Source: Clostridium sp. AF27-2AA
GTDB taxonomy: Bacteria > Bacillota > Clostridia > Lachnospirales > Lachnospiraceae
Direction of reading: 5' to 3'
Assembly: GCF_003478505.1 (NCBI RefSeq)
Contig: NZ_QUFI01000007.1
Span: 1 to 64,000, forward strand
DNA: 64,000 bases
Part shown: positions 8,786-18,109 of the stretch, one piece after another
Position numbering within the stretch: position 1 is the stretch's first letter
How the letters are laid out: each line of letters starts with the position of its first letter
Position numbers and translations under genes: made by a program
The notes under the pieces: model-generated
Database searches by the model: none
Told to the model about the DNA's origin: nothing
What the model saw: the letters and a program-made list of their open reading frames with translations, nothing else

Positions 8786-9694
8786 ATGAGAGAGAACGTG
8801 ACAGAAAGAGAACATCTGGTATTGCCGGTTTACTTAAATGAAAAGGTCGTGCTGGATATGCTTGCAATCCTGCAGGATGGATTTTCTATGGTTAGTGAGA
8901 TCAGTACAACGTCTCAGGAAAGCAATGATGTGAGTGGAACAACAAAAGGAGAAATGAGTTCTGGCAGTTTGCTGAATCGGGTCTTGAAAATCAAACTTGG
9001 GGCGGAGGTTTCTGGTGAAAAAAAGCAGGAAGAACAATGGGTAAGCAAGGAGGCCAGATTTCATACTAGTGCGTCCTTGTTTTCAGAGTTTCGCAGACAG
9101 CTGATTGAGCATGATATGCTGACCTGCATGGCATCGGATTCGCTGGATATCCATGAAATACAGATTGGAGATTTTATCGAGGTTGAGGGAGCACTAATGA
9201 AAAATCCGCTCATCGATATTTTGGAAAAATTTATTTCTGTATACCGTATGAGTAAAATTTTTTCAGAGCCAGTGGCCGTTGGGCATAAGAAGCAGGCTTC
9301 ACAGAAGGAACTGGCTGAGGATGCGCAGATACAGCAGATGAGGGCACTGTTAGAGGAACTTCGTGTTACAGGAACATTGGACTTTGTGCTGAAAAGTGAT
9401 CGGGCTTCACTGGTGTTGTCCGCACAGGAGAAATATCTGGAAAATGATAATATCTCTGAACTGATCGGAGGAAATTTCAAAATTCTGGGTAAAGTAATTA
9501 AGATTTGTGCAGAGAAAGATGAGGGAATCAGCCTGGTGCGGAAAACACCGCTGGACATTTTAGACGCGGATTCGCTGGATGGTTTGATTCAGGCGTTTGA
9601 GAGCAATGATCTGAAACAACTACATCTGCCGGAGGTAGAAATTCAAATCAGTGCGCCGGCAGCAATTGTGATTCCGGTAGCAATTTATGTGTAG
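8786..9694 (+). CDS. DUF6414-like protein
   Basis: 302-aa protein without membrane segments. The opening LPVYLNEKVVLDMLAILQDGFSMVSEIS resembles the family annotated DUF6414, seen in Clostridia near kinases and toxin-like genes; function is unknown. A Ser/Thr/Gly-rich linker (about 38-60) precedes the helical middle, and an acidic segment ends the chain. The gene follows the kinase by about 120 bp and is followed after a terminator-like hairpin by the phosphoesterase-HSP90 gene. Translation probably starts at ATG 8786, where the strong AAGGAGG is partly hidden in a hairpin. Confidence 0.55.
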   Translation: MRENVTEREHLVLPVYLNEKVVLDMLAILQDGFSMVSEISTTSQESNDVSGTTKGEMSSGSLLNRVLKIKLGAEVSGEKKQEEQWVSKEARFHTSASLFSEFRRQLIEHDMLTCMASDSLDIHEIQIGDFIEVEGALMKNPLIDILEKFISVYRMSKIFSEPVAVGHKKQASQKELAEDAQIQQMRALLEELRVTGTLDFVLKSDRASLVLSAQEKYLENDNISELIGGNFKILGKVIKICAEKDEGISLVRKTPLDILDADSLDGLIQAFESNDLKQLHLPEVEIQISAPAAIVIPVAIYV

Positions 9695-9747
9695 TTTGAG
9701 GATGCGAAGATAGCAGCAGGAAAGCGAGAACAGATAGCGTTTGCGGA

Positions 9748-9790
9748 AACCTTCCAACTGGAGTAAGATAGATATATCAGTTGGAAGGTT
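9748..9790 (+). terminator. Terminator or attenuator hairpin
   Basis: AACCTTCCAACTG (9748-9760) pairs perfectly over 13 bp with CAGTTGGAAGGTT (9778-9790), with a 17-nt loop and an AATTTTAT tail. It lies 54 bp after the DUF6414-like gene and 79 bp before the phosphoesterase-HSP90 gene. Confidence 0.6.
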
Positions 9791-9868
9791 AATTTTATAT
9801 CGGAGAAAATTCCAAGCATACGGGACAATTAAACAGAAAAGAACTGAACAGGCAGGGGGAGAAAAGAG

Positions 9869-12800
9869 ATGCTTAGAATCTTGCATTTATCAGATATTCA
9901 TCTTGGAAAAACATACAAAGATCCAGAGAGCATGGCGTGTAATATTGCGGCGGATATTGATCATAATGGCCTGAGCAATATTGAGTGTATTGTAGTAACC
10001 GGCGATATTTTTGACGGACAGGCACAGCTTGGGAAGGATAATTTACCGGAGCTGATTCATATTGCAGCAGGATTTTTCCAGACTTTATTGGATGAAATAA
10101 ACAGCAATCAGCCAGAAACCCCGCTGTGCCGGGAAGATGTCATTTTTGTACCAGGTAATCATGATATAATACGAACGGATGATGTGGCTAAGAGATGGGA
10201 TAAGTATCGTGATTTTCTGAAAAAATTTTATGGGGAAATACCTTCCTGGTATGATCTGAAAAACTATTCCTTATGCAGAGAATATAAGCGTAAAAAGGTT
10301 GTTTTTGTTGGGTTTAATTCCTGCGAAATTGAAAAAAGAAAGCTCTTTGATTCTGATTATATCCGGACTTTTGAAAAGTATATGGGCGAAGAAAAACTGG
10401 AAAGTGTTGAAAAGCAAAAAGTCATTGAGGCAATGAAGGCTGTGACCGCGAGCAGTTATGATGATTATGGAAGGATTCCAGTGTCTCAGCTTACGGCTAT
10501 GGCACGGAAAATTCGGGGGATGGATGATTATACAGTGGTGGCGTTATTTCATCACCATTTTTATCTGTTCCCGGAAATTGCACAGCGTTTTGGCGACAGC
10601 AGCCTGATTCGGAACTATGCAGAGGTAATGCAGCAGCTAAGCTATATGCATGTGAGTGTAGTGATGCACGGACATAAACATTATGCGTTGGAGCGTCCGT
10701 TTATCACGGAAGGCTATTTTGAATCTCCTGAGAATATCATAGACGTATTTGCCGGCGGTTCTGTCGGGACAGATCGGAAAGACGAGCATACATTTGGTGT
10801 ACTGGATTTGTATGGGAAGGATGATGATATAAAACTTCGGCATTATAAATTCTGTTATAAGGATGAAAAACTGGAGCCAATTAAGGAAAAACAGGTGCCT
10901 CCGAAGAAAACAAGTGGACGGGTTGTAAAACTGCTTGAAATATTGGAGATGCTGCGGCCTGAAAAATACAAAACGTATGTAACAACTTCAGAAAAAGCAT
11001 TTTCGTCGTATGATTATTGCAAGGACATCATAAACTGGGTGAGTGCGGCAATCACAGGATTTACGGATGCGTACAGGTATCTGGAGCATGATTATCACAA
11101 TATTTTGTTCCTGCTTTATGCGATAAATTACAGAGTTATCAGTTATATGAAACTGGTAGGAAAAGCGGATTCCTATTTTGAATCGGCATCTAAAAACTGG
11201 GATGCTTTCTATACGGAGAATTTGGAAAACAGTGGATTTTCTGTTTCGAAAGAAGAGTATCATCAGTTGTTTATGCAGAAAAGACTGAAGGATGTAGCAG
11301 CACATTGTGATAAGATTTTAAACCGGTGCGGCAATAAACCATCTCAGGTTTATCTGGCGTTTACGATGTTAGGAATATTCTTTTCAGATCTGTATATGGT
11401 GCTGACCAGGTACGCGGATGATTTTAAAGAAAGTATTCAATACAAGGTAAATATTAAAATCGAAGAAAACAAATTCCATGAAAATGTACCGGCTCCCCGC
11501 ATTGTAATCCGCTCAGATGCAGATAGGAGAAGCGCGTATGTAGAGTTGTTGTGCAATGAAGCTACAGCACATAAAATGGCGGTATTGTTTGTAAAAGAGT
11601 TTGATCTGATGATTCACAAATTTGAGGATTATTTCAAACTGATTGGGTTAAAACTATATTATTTACTGCCTAAAATCGATAAGGATGTGATGAAGAACAC
11701 GCTGGATAATTATAACTTTGAAGCGTATATTCCAACCCTGATTCCGCTGCTGACTGGCGACAATATTTACTCCTCAAAGACGGCTTTTGCAAGAGAACTC
11801 ATTCAGAATGCAATTGATGCAATTGCGGTGAGGGCAGAAAAAGATTCCAGCGAGTTTTCGAAAGAAATTCTGATTGATATGAACAAAGATGAGCAGGGCA
11901 GACGATATTTCCGGATTGTGGACCATGGTACCGGGATGGATAAATACAAGATAGAACGGTATTTTACCAGCATTGGCCGGAGCTTTTATTCTGGAGAAGA
12001 GTATGAAGATCTGAACATTTCCTATAAGCCAATCAGTAATTTTGGCATTGGTTTCCTGTCATCGTTTATGGTGTGCAGGGAAATTGATGTTAGGACCAAA
12101 TATTACACGGATAATTCGGAAGGATTAAAGCTGCATATTCCGAATTATGATGGATGCTTCTTTATTGAAAGAGATGAAAAGGCGGAAATTGGTACGGAAA
12201 TAAAATTATATCTGGAGACGGATATTGATGATACCCAGATTATGAAATACATAGAGGAGGCGATGCGGGATATTGCGTATCCGGTAGAGCTGCATTGGAA
12301 GAATTATAAAAACTATTCAATGGAAATGAAGATTGAATCTCATGCAATGCGGAGAGCGGTTGCTGCAGAAACCTTTAAGTTCTTTGTGCCGTTTTGCGAA
12401 GATGGTACAATCGGCGAAGCCAATTATGAACAGGATATTCTTAGCGGCAAGTATGTTGAGAAGTATAAGTATGGACTGCTGCTTGGCAAAAATAAAGAAA
12501 ATGTAGGAAACAGTGAGATTTTTAATTCTGGAATTGCGGTGGAAAAAGTTTCGGTTGCAAGTTTGTTTCACTGGCATTCAAAAAAACATGACAGTGGGTT
12601 TAGAGACCGTCATTTAGGGTGGAATAATAAAATCTGGATTAATTTTCCATCAAGCTGGCTTCAGTTGGATGTATCCAGAGAAAATATTACAGGTTTTAGC
12701 GATGTGGTTACAAAGGGAGAGAATCAGGACAGAGTGGTTCTTGACAGATTGGGACACCGGATTGCAGAAAGCATGTATAAGCAATTAAAACAGTTCATGG

Positions 12801-13477
12801 AATATGCGGAAAAAGAAGATACAGAGGTAGATGTGAGAACATTGTACCTGCAGGATGCAGCAGAGCAGGCCTTGATGCTTTGTGGAGAAAATGCGGGTGA
12901 ACTGGTAGATAAATTGAGGAAATTGCAGTACGAATTAGTAATAGAATTTACAGAAACCGGGCTCAGCTATTACTTAGAACATAAAAATATACAAAATAAG
13001 CAGAGAATCCGATTTTCAAGTGATCAGGCAAATGCTGAATGGAATAAGCGGAAGAACATGATCAATAGTGGAAAGGACAAACAGAACCATATAACAAAGC
13101 ATGGAAAGGATACAGTAGATATATGGAAAAATAGATCAGTGATGATTGATTATATGTGTTATTTATATTCGACAAAGGAAAAACAAGAAGTAAAACAACT
13201 ATCAGATGTTAATTTTGAACACCGGATAATAGAACGGGATATATTTAAAGAAAAACGAGGAAACTTTAAAATTTTTTCGACATTGCTTTTGGTAAAGGAC
13301 TTGAATGCCGCAGATGACGCGTTGGATATACTAAAACAAGATAATCCTATCACAGCTAGCATGGAGCGGTGGCTTTTAAAGAATACAAGTGTGGGGAAAG
13401 AGGATGAGACAAAGGTGGTAATTTCTTACGAAGAGCTGTTTCGCAGTGAGGAAAAGTCTTTGAAGGACAAAAAATAA
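9869..13477 (+). CDS. Metallophosphoesterase-HSP90-like ATPase fusion protein
   Basis: 1202 aa. The N-terminal 330 residues are a calcineurin-like metallophosphoesterase (SbcD/Mre11 type) with the metal-site motifs LSDIHLG (7-13), GDIFDG, PGNHD and HGHKH. A helical region follows, then a GHKL ATPase of the HSP90/HtpG kind near residues 630-790: RELIQNAIDAI (N-box), DHGTGMDKYKIERYFTSIGRS (G1) and NFGIGFLSSFMV (G2). The C-terminal 350 residues resemble no family I know. A nuclease or phosphatase joined to an HSP90-type switch is unlike housekeeping HtpG; position between known defence genes suggests an ATP-gated effector. AGGCAGGGGGAG precedes ATG 9869. Confidence 0.8.
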   Translation: MLRILHLSDIHLGKTYKDPESMACNIAADIDHNGLSNIECIVVTGDIFDGQAQLGKDNLPELIHIAAGFFQTLLDEINSNQPETPLCREDVIFVPGNHDIIRTDDVAKRWDKYRDFLKKFYGEIPSWYDLKNYSLCREYKRKKVVFVGFNSCEIEKRKLFDSDYIRTFEKYMGEEKLESVEKQKVIEAMKAVTASSYDDYGRIPVSQLTAMARKIRGMDDYTVVALFHHHFYLFPEIAQRFGDSSLIRNYAEVMQQLSYMHVSVVMHGHKHYALERPFITEGYFESPENIIDVFAGGSVGTDRKDEHTFGVLDLYGKDDDIKLRHYKFCYKDEKLEPIKEKQVPPKKTSGRVVKLLEILEMLRPEKYKTYVTTSEKAFSSYDYCKDIINWVSAAITGFTDAYRYLEHDYHNILFLLYAINYRVISYMKLVGKADSYFESASKNWDAFYTENLENSGFSVSKEEYHQLFMQKRLKDVAAHCDKILNRCGNKPSQVYLAFTMLGIFFSDLYMVLTRYADDFKESIQYKVNIKIEENKFHENVPAPRIVIRSDADRRSAYVELLCNEATAHKMAVLFVKEFDLMIHKFEDYFKLIGLKLYYLLPKIDKDVMKNTLDNYNFEAYIPTLIPLLTGDNIYSSKTAFARELIQNAIDAIAVRAEKDSSEFSKEILIDMNKDEQGRRYFRIVDHGTGMDKYKIERYFTSIGRSFYSGEEYEDLNISYKPISNFGIGFLSSFMVCREIDVRTKYYTDNSEGLKLHIPNYDGCFFIERDEKAEIGTEIKLYLETDIDDTQIMKYIEEAMRDIAYPVELHWKNYKNYSMEMKIESHAMRRAVAAETFKFFVPFCEDGTIGEANYEQDILSGKYVEKYKYGLLLGKNKENVGNSEIFNSGIAVEKVSVASLFHWHSKKHDSGFRDRHLGWNNKIWINFPSSWLQLDVSRENITGFSDVVTKGENQDRVVLDRLGHRIAESMYKQLKQFMEYAEKEDTEVDVRTLYLQDAAEQALMLCGENAGELVDKLRKLQYELVIEFTETGLSYYLEHKNIQNKQRIRFSSDQANAEWNKRKNMINSGKDKQNHITKHGKDTVDIWKNRSVMIDYMCYLYSTKEKQEVKQLSDVNFEHRIIERDIFKEKRGNFKIFSTLLLVKDLNAADDALDILKQDNPITASMERWLLKNTSVGKEDETKVVISYEELFRSEEKSLKDKK

Positions 13478-13513
13478 CCGTAAGTAATCAATTGCGGGTA
13501 CCATCCAAAGCGA

Positions 13514-13535
13514 AACCCCGCATAGCTGCGGGGTT
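13514..13535. terminator. Hairpin downstream of the phosphoesterase-HSP90 gene
   Basis: AACCCCGCA and TGCGGGGTT form a perfect 9-bp stem around TAGC. It lies 37 bp after the stop of the fusion gene and next to the decayed IS66 end; it could terminate from either side. Confidence 0.5.
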
Positions 13536-14622
13536 CAAGACTTCTTATAACGACTTGGACATTTTTCCTGAATTCCTGGTGCCCAGGGAAGCAGTTCATC
13601 CAGAAAGCTTAAATTTGTGTTATTCATATGTTTGGGAATTTCGGTGAGAAGCAGTTCTAAATACTGGTATACATTTAGGTAGTTAGCTTTTGCTGTTTCA
13701 ACCAGGCTGTAAATCATGGCGCTGGCACGAGCACCATTAGAAGACTCAATTAGCACGAAATTTTTTCCGACCGCTGGTGAATGGACGGATGGCCTGTTCA
13801 GCATAATTGTTATCCATTGGGATATCACCATCTGTTAAGAAAGTTTGAAGATATGGCTCCTGGTGGATGCTGTATGCCAGAGCCTTTCCAATGGTACTGT
13901 TGTGGGTGACTTGGTTGTATTTTAATTTCACCCACTTGAAATAAGCGTCAACTTTTTCTGTAAGAATAAGCTGTCGCTATTTTAACCGATCATCTAATGG
14001 CAGATCATCAAATCCATTGTCGATGTGAAGCATTTCTGTGATCAGTGAATAAGCTTTATGGGCAATGGTGCCGTCTGCCGAACCTTTGATTGATTTGATG
14101 AAATCAGCGAAAGGTCTGCGTGCGTGAATCCAATAGCCGCCAATAACCAGATCAGGGCGCTCTTTACTGGGTTTGTGATACACCTGGTAACCATCAGGAA
14201 AGAGCCTGATTAGTTCTTCTTCCGAAAGAGAATGCTCGATAATTCGGGCCGGAAGTCCATCCAGGTCCGCATCTCTTTTTCCAAGCGTTTTTTTTACGAC
14301 GGTATGAGGCAATGATTACTTCTGTGATTTCTGGTTCGGAGGCATTTTCATCAGCAGTCATTTCGGCTTCATTAAAAGAATCGAACAGAGTGAGTTGTCC
14401 TTCTGTGAGATTACTTTCGGCCTGTCGACCGAAGTGTCGCTGGTTCATGATACGGATCTGTTCAGTTAGAAGTTCTATCTGGTGGTTTGTATCAGCAAGC
14501 TGAGTGTTTGCGGTATCAAGCTGGGATTGTACAGAAGCAAGCTGATCTTGCAGGGACGCAACGATAATAATGAGAGCTTCCCGGTTAAGATTATTCGGTT
14601 GATCTTCAGAAAGAATCATCAT
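13535..14622 (-). pseudogene. tnpC: IS66 transposase TnpC, disrupted
   Basis: Pieces of TnpC in order: coiled-coil N-terminus (14622-14194, with LTEQIRIMNQRHFGRQAES), then a shifted frame carrying SLSEEELIRLFPDG fused directly to GYQVYHKPSKERPDL (14312-13977). The DDE-containing centre normally found between these two blocks is missing. A TAG at 13977-13979 follows DDRLK, then the same frame continues with DGDIPMDNNYAEQAIRPF (13931-13746), and a last shift gives NGARASAMIYSLVETAKANY to the end. The lesions and the lost catalytic core rule out activity. Confidence 0.85.
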
Positions 14623-14746
14623 AAGTTGCCTCCGTTAGTGCTATTACATGTCATTATTATAGCAAAAAAAGTTGTGTGGCGAATTAAAATGGGGAAAAGA
14701 ACCGTGAAATTGCCTATGAATAGAACGCTGCATATGTCATTGTAGA

Positions 14747-15118
14747 TTAAGCATGGCGTACCGCCTTGATCAGTGTATGCAGGAAATCTTCTGAGATGCC
14801 GGAGTCAACTGTAATGGTAATGCCATTTATTGTGATGGTAGCTGTTGTACGAATTGTGCGAATCATGCAAACTGGAGTGCTTGATTCTGTTGGAACCGAA
14901 GTGCGTTCAGAGTTTGGAAAAGCTAAAGGAACGATATCAGGAAGCACCCGTCTGGAGAGATATTCTTTGACAAGATGTTTCCAGTAATTGTAAGCATGGA
15001 CTGAAAGATGATTTTGTTCGCACCATTGTTTTACTGTTAAGCCACTGGCTTTCTGCTCAGAAAAGCAGGTAATCCATTCGTTTAGATGGAGTTGATGTGT
15101 CTTCGTTTTAGCGTTCAT
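14747..15118 (-). CDS. tnpA: IS66 accessory protein TnpA
   Basis: 123-aa small protein, apparently intact. The LNEWITCFSEQKASGLTVKQWCEQNHLSVHAYNYWKHLV block is the helix-turn-helix region of IS66 TnpA, a DNA-binding helper of transposition. The start ATG at 15118 is chosen because GGAGG lies 8 nt upstream, although the frame extends to 15133. Its stop overlaps an ATG that was the start of the lost tnpB. With tnpC destroyed it cannot drive transposition alone. Confidence 0.8.
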   Translation of the reverse strand: MNAKTKTHQLHLNEWITCFSEQKASGLTVKQWCEQNHLSVHAYNYWKHLVKEYLSRRVLPDIVPLAFPNSERTSVPTESSTPVCMIRTIRTTATITINGITITVDSGISEDFLHTLIKAVRHA

Positions 15119-15361
15119 GAGAAATACCTCCAATTGAGTGATTTGGGCTGCGCGAATTGCGCAGGGATTTCGCTTTTAAGAAAAAAGATCCCCATTTTGC
15201 CAATGGTTTATGAGGCAAAACAGGGACTACCAATACGGAATAAAAAATTATAGTTTTTTATGTAAAAACAATCATATATAAAATTCCGCAAAAAATCAAG
15301 TGGTTATCGGATAAAAGAGAAAGATGAAACTTTCAAAAAATAAGAAATTTACAAAAACCTC

Positions 15362-15390
15362 TTGCGCCTCCACCCCCCTCCCGCTATAAT
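15362..15390 (+). promoter_or_regulatory. Promoter of the Wadjet operon
   Basis: TTGCGC (15362-15367), a 17-bp pyrimidine-rich spacer, and a perfect TATAAT (15385-15390). Transcription would start near 15397, about 47 nt before jetA. The rest of the gap from 15119 to 15361 shows no gene. Confidence 0.7.
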
Positions 15391-15443
15391 AAAATCTAAA
15401 GCTATCTATATCCATGGATTACATACCGAGGAAGACACGTAAG

Positions 15444-16922
15444 ATGAATATCACAGAAAAAATCACTGTGCCGCTGATTGAATCACGGTACCTGAGCGCG
15501 GAAAACGCGGACAGGTATCGTTCAATCATGCGGCTTTTTTATTTGTATTATGAGAAAATGCGTTACTGGCTTTATCAGGAAGAAATTTTTGAGGAATTGA
15601 AGGCGGAGCCGTATTTTGCGGATTACACGATGGAGCAGTGCCGGCAGGACTTAAATGCCCTGGTGGGGTGGAGAAATTTGTCTACGCTGCAGGATACCAG
15701 AAATGTGAAGAGCATTGAGGCGTTTAAGAACAAAAATTTCCGCTATCAGATGACGGAGTATTCCGTAGAGATTGAGCGTATGGTGGTACGGCTTGAGAAC
15801 CTGTTTGTGGAGGGAGCTTCGCTGGAACCGGCGCTTCTGGACCGGCTGCGCATACAGATTGGAAAGCTGGAGGAGACGGCTGCGCTGGAAAGTGACCAGG
15901 TGCATGTCTGGTGGAATGATCTGAACCATGACTTTATGCGGCTGAACCAGAACTATCAGGATTATATGCGGGAATTAAACAGTGTCCGGGCGGAAGAACT
16001 GATGCGGACACAGGAATTCCTGGTGTTTAAGGACCGGCTGATTGATTATCTGCGCAGCTTTGTGCAGAGCCTTCAGATGAATGTGGGTAAGATTGAGCAG
16101 CATTTAAAGAAAGCGGATCCGCAGATTGTTGCAAAGCTTCTGGATAAGGTGACGCAGTTTGAACTGTCTGTTCCCAGAATGGATGTGGAAGTGAAGGAAG
16201 AGCAGATCCGGGAGCGTATGGAAGGGCGGTTTCAGAGCATTCGCAGCTGGTTTGTGGGAGGCGCCGGGGAGGAATCGGAGGCGGCGAAGGTGTTTGATAC
16301 TACCAATGAGATTATCCGGAAAATTACCCGGTATGCCGCGCGGATCAGTGAAGCCGGAAACAGAGGAGCAAACCGGCGGGAGGAGTATCAGAAGCTGGCG
16401 TCCCTGTTCGCAAAGTGCAGGGATATCCGGGAGGCGCACTGCCTGTCCGCCATGGTGTTTGGGATAGAAAAGCCTGTTCATCTGAAAGGAGATTTTAAAA
16501 GAGAGACGGACAGCATCAACAGCGGTGTTTATGAGGAAGAGCCGCTGCGCGTGACCATTGCGCCCCGGGTGCGGAATTATAAGGAAAAAGCGAAACGCAG
16601 TGTGATTGCGGACCGTTCGAAAGAAAAGCAGGAGGCCAGGGATGCGGTCCTGCAGAGAGAACGGAAGAACCGGGATCTGCTGCAGGAGTATATCAAAGAC
16701 GGGCGGCTTATTTTCGCGGAATTGCCTGTGCTGGAGCCCTATGTGCGGGATGTATTTCTGCTTTGGCTGTCTAAGGCACTGGAAAATAAGTCACGGACGG
16801 CAAAGACGGAGGATGGGCGGTATTATACTGTGGAGGAGCGGGAACCTGGAAAACGCTGTGTTTTGCAGTGTACGGATGGAACCTTTTCCATGCCGGTGTT
16901 TACGATCATATTTGAGGAGTAA
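15444..16922 (+). CDS. jetA: Wadjet type II subunit JetA (TIGR02677/DUF2397 family)
   Basis: 492 aa, helical. The N-terminal block with MRLFYLYYEKMRYWLYQEEIFEEL, then DYTMEQCRQDLNALVGWRNL and NKNFRYQMTEYSVEIERM, matches the TIGR02677/DUF2397 family, the MukF-like kleisin part of type II Wadjet. Wadjet is an SMC-like complex that extrudes and cuts foreign circular plasmid DNA. An ATG exists at 15414 without a ribosome binding site; ATG 15444 has GAGGAAG 9 nt upstream and is preferred. First of four tightly spaced genes. Confidence 0.85.
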   Translation: MNITEKITVPLIESRYLSAENADRYRSIMRLFYLYYEKMRYWLYQEEIFEELKAEPYFADYTMEQCRQDLNALVGWRNLSTLQDTRNVKSIEAFKNKNFRYQMTEYSVEIERMVVRLENLFVEGASLEPALLDRLRIQIGKLEETAALESDQVHVWWNDLNHDFMRLNQNYQDYMRELNSVRAEELMRTQEFLVFKDRLIDYLRSFVQSLQMNVGKIEQHLKKADPQIVAKLLDKVTQFELSVPRMDVEVKEEQIRERMEGRFQSIRSWFVGGAGEESEAAKVFDTTNEIIRKITRYAARISEAGNRGANRREEYQKLASLFAKCRDIREAHCLSAMVFGIEKPVHLKGDFKRETDSINSGVYEEEPLRVTIAPRVRNYKEKAKRSVIADRSKEKQEARDAVLQRERKNRDLLQEYIKDGRLIFAELPVLEPYVRDVFLLWLSKALENKSRTAKTEDGRYYTVEEREPGKRCVLQCTDGTFSMPVFTIIFEE

Positions 16923-16927
16923 AAGTG

Positions 16928-18109
16928 ATGAATGTATTGGAGACCCTGTTGAACCGGCGCTGGATCTTAAAATCAAGGGACCGGGAGCTTTATTATCAGG
17001 TTCGCGATGAACTGGACAGCGTGAAAAAATTTCTGACGGAAAAGGTGGGATACCAGGTGATCGTGAATCCGTATCTGATCCGGGTGGAGAAGATACCGGC
17101 CAAGGCCAGGCCCTGGATGGGAATCCGCCAGTTTCAGGATCCGCTGCAATATGTGTTTTTATGCCTGATCTTAAGCTTTCTGGAAGTGCGGGAGGCGGGA
17201 GATCAGTTTGTTTTGTCGCAGCTGACGGATTTTGTGCAGGCACAGTGCCGGGAGGTGCAGATTGACTGGACCTCCTATACCCACAGGCGTCATCTGATCC
17301 GTGTCCTGAAATTTTGTGTCAGTGAGGGAATGCTGGAGATTGATGACGGCACGGAGGACAGCTTTATGCGCAGTGAAACCGGTGAGGTTCTTTACCGGAA
17401 CACAGGGGCAAGCCGTTATTTTATGCGGAATTTTACGCGGGATATTATGGAATACCGGGGAATGGAAGATTTTGAAACCGATGAATGGATCGATGTCAAC
17501 ACGGACCGCGGTGTGGCGCGCAGACAGCGCGTATACCGCAGATTGCTGATGAATGTGGGAGTATACCGGACCTCGGAAGCAGACGAGGATTTTAACTATA
17601 TCCGGAATTATCAGGGCAGAATATCAGATGAACTGGAAGCGCTTCTGGGCTGCGAACTGCAGGTTCACCGGGGAAGCGCGTATCTGGTTGAGGGCGAGAG
17701 CGCCAATCTGGGACATTGTTTTCCGGAAGAAAAAACAGTGGGAGATATTGTGCTGTTATGCTGCTCTCTGATCCGCAAGAAAGTGGAAGCCGGAACCTGG
17801 AAGCTTCAGGCGGATGAAAGTATTCTGGTATCGCGTGCGGAACTGACCGGGCTTTTAGAAGAGTGCCGTCGCAGGTATGGGGCTGGATTTGTGAAAACTT
17901 ACCGGGATATGACGCCGGGAGAGTTCTGTGAGGCAGTTCAGGGTTATCTGGAGGAACTGGATTTTATTGCCCTGGATGCTGGAGATGTGGCTGTGGCGCG
18001 TTCGCTGACCGGACGGGAACAGGATCGGGTGAGAATCTTTCCTGTGGTCGGAAAAGTATTGGGACAATATCCTGTGGATTATAATGGGGAAGAGGAGACA
18101 GAGGAATGA
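16928..18109 (+). CDS. jetB: Wadjet type II subunit JetB (TIGR02678/DUF2398 family)
   Basis: 393 aa. It starts LETLLNRRWILKSRDRELYYQVRDEL and has winged-helix-like segments (HRRHLIRVLKFCVSEGMLEIDDG), matching TIGR02678/DUF2398, the MukE-like partner of JetA. GAGGAG lies 8 nt before ATG 16928; a GTG at 16925 is the other option. The start follows the jetA stop by only a few bases, and the end overlaps jetC by 4 bp (ATGA), so translation is probably coupled to keep subunit ratios. Confidence 0.85.
   Translation: MNVLETLLNRRWILKSRDRELYYQVRDELDSVKKFLTEKVGYQVIVNPYLIRVEKIPAKARPWMGIRQFQDPLQYVFLCLILSFLEVREAGDQFVLSQLTDFVQAQCREVQIDWTSYTHRRHLIRVLKFCVSEGMLEIDDGTEDSFMRSETGEVLYRNTGASRYFMRNFTRDIMEYRGMEDFETDEWIDVNTDRGVARRQRVYRRLLMNVGVYRTSEADEDFNYIRNYQGRISDELEALLGCELQVHRGSAYLVEGESANLGHCFPEEKTVGDIVLLCCSLIRKKVEAGTWKLQADESILVSRAELTGLLEECRRRYGAGFVKTYRDMTPGEFCEAVQGYLEELDFIALDAGDVAVARSLTGREQDRVRIFPVVGKVLGQYPVDYNGEEETEE

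Larger units (their letters stand above)
13535..15118 (-). mobile_element. Decayed IS66-family insertion sequence
   Basis: IS66 elements carry tnpA, tnpB and tnpC in that order. Here tnpA is intact, tnpB is gone except for a five-codon start (MLNLQ then stop, near 14732-14749), and tnpC is broken by a deletion, two frameshifts and a stop. I could not find clear terminal inverted repeats or a target duplication. It separates the phosphoesterase-HSP90 gene from the Wadjet operon and marks the island as a target for mobile DNA. Confidence 0.8.
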
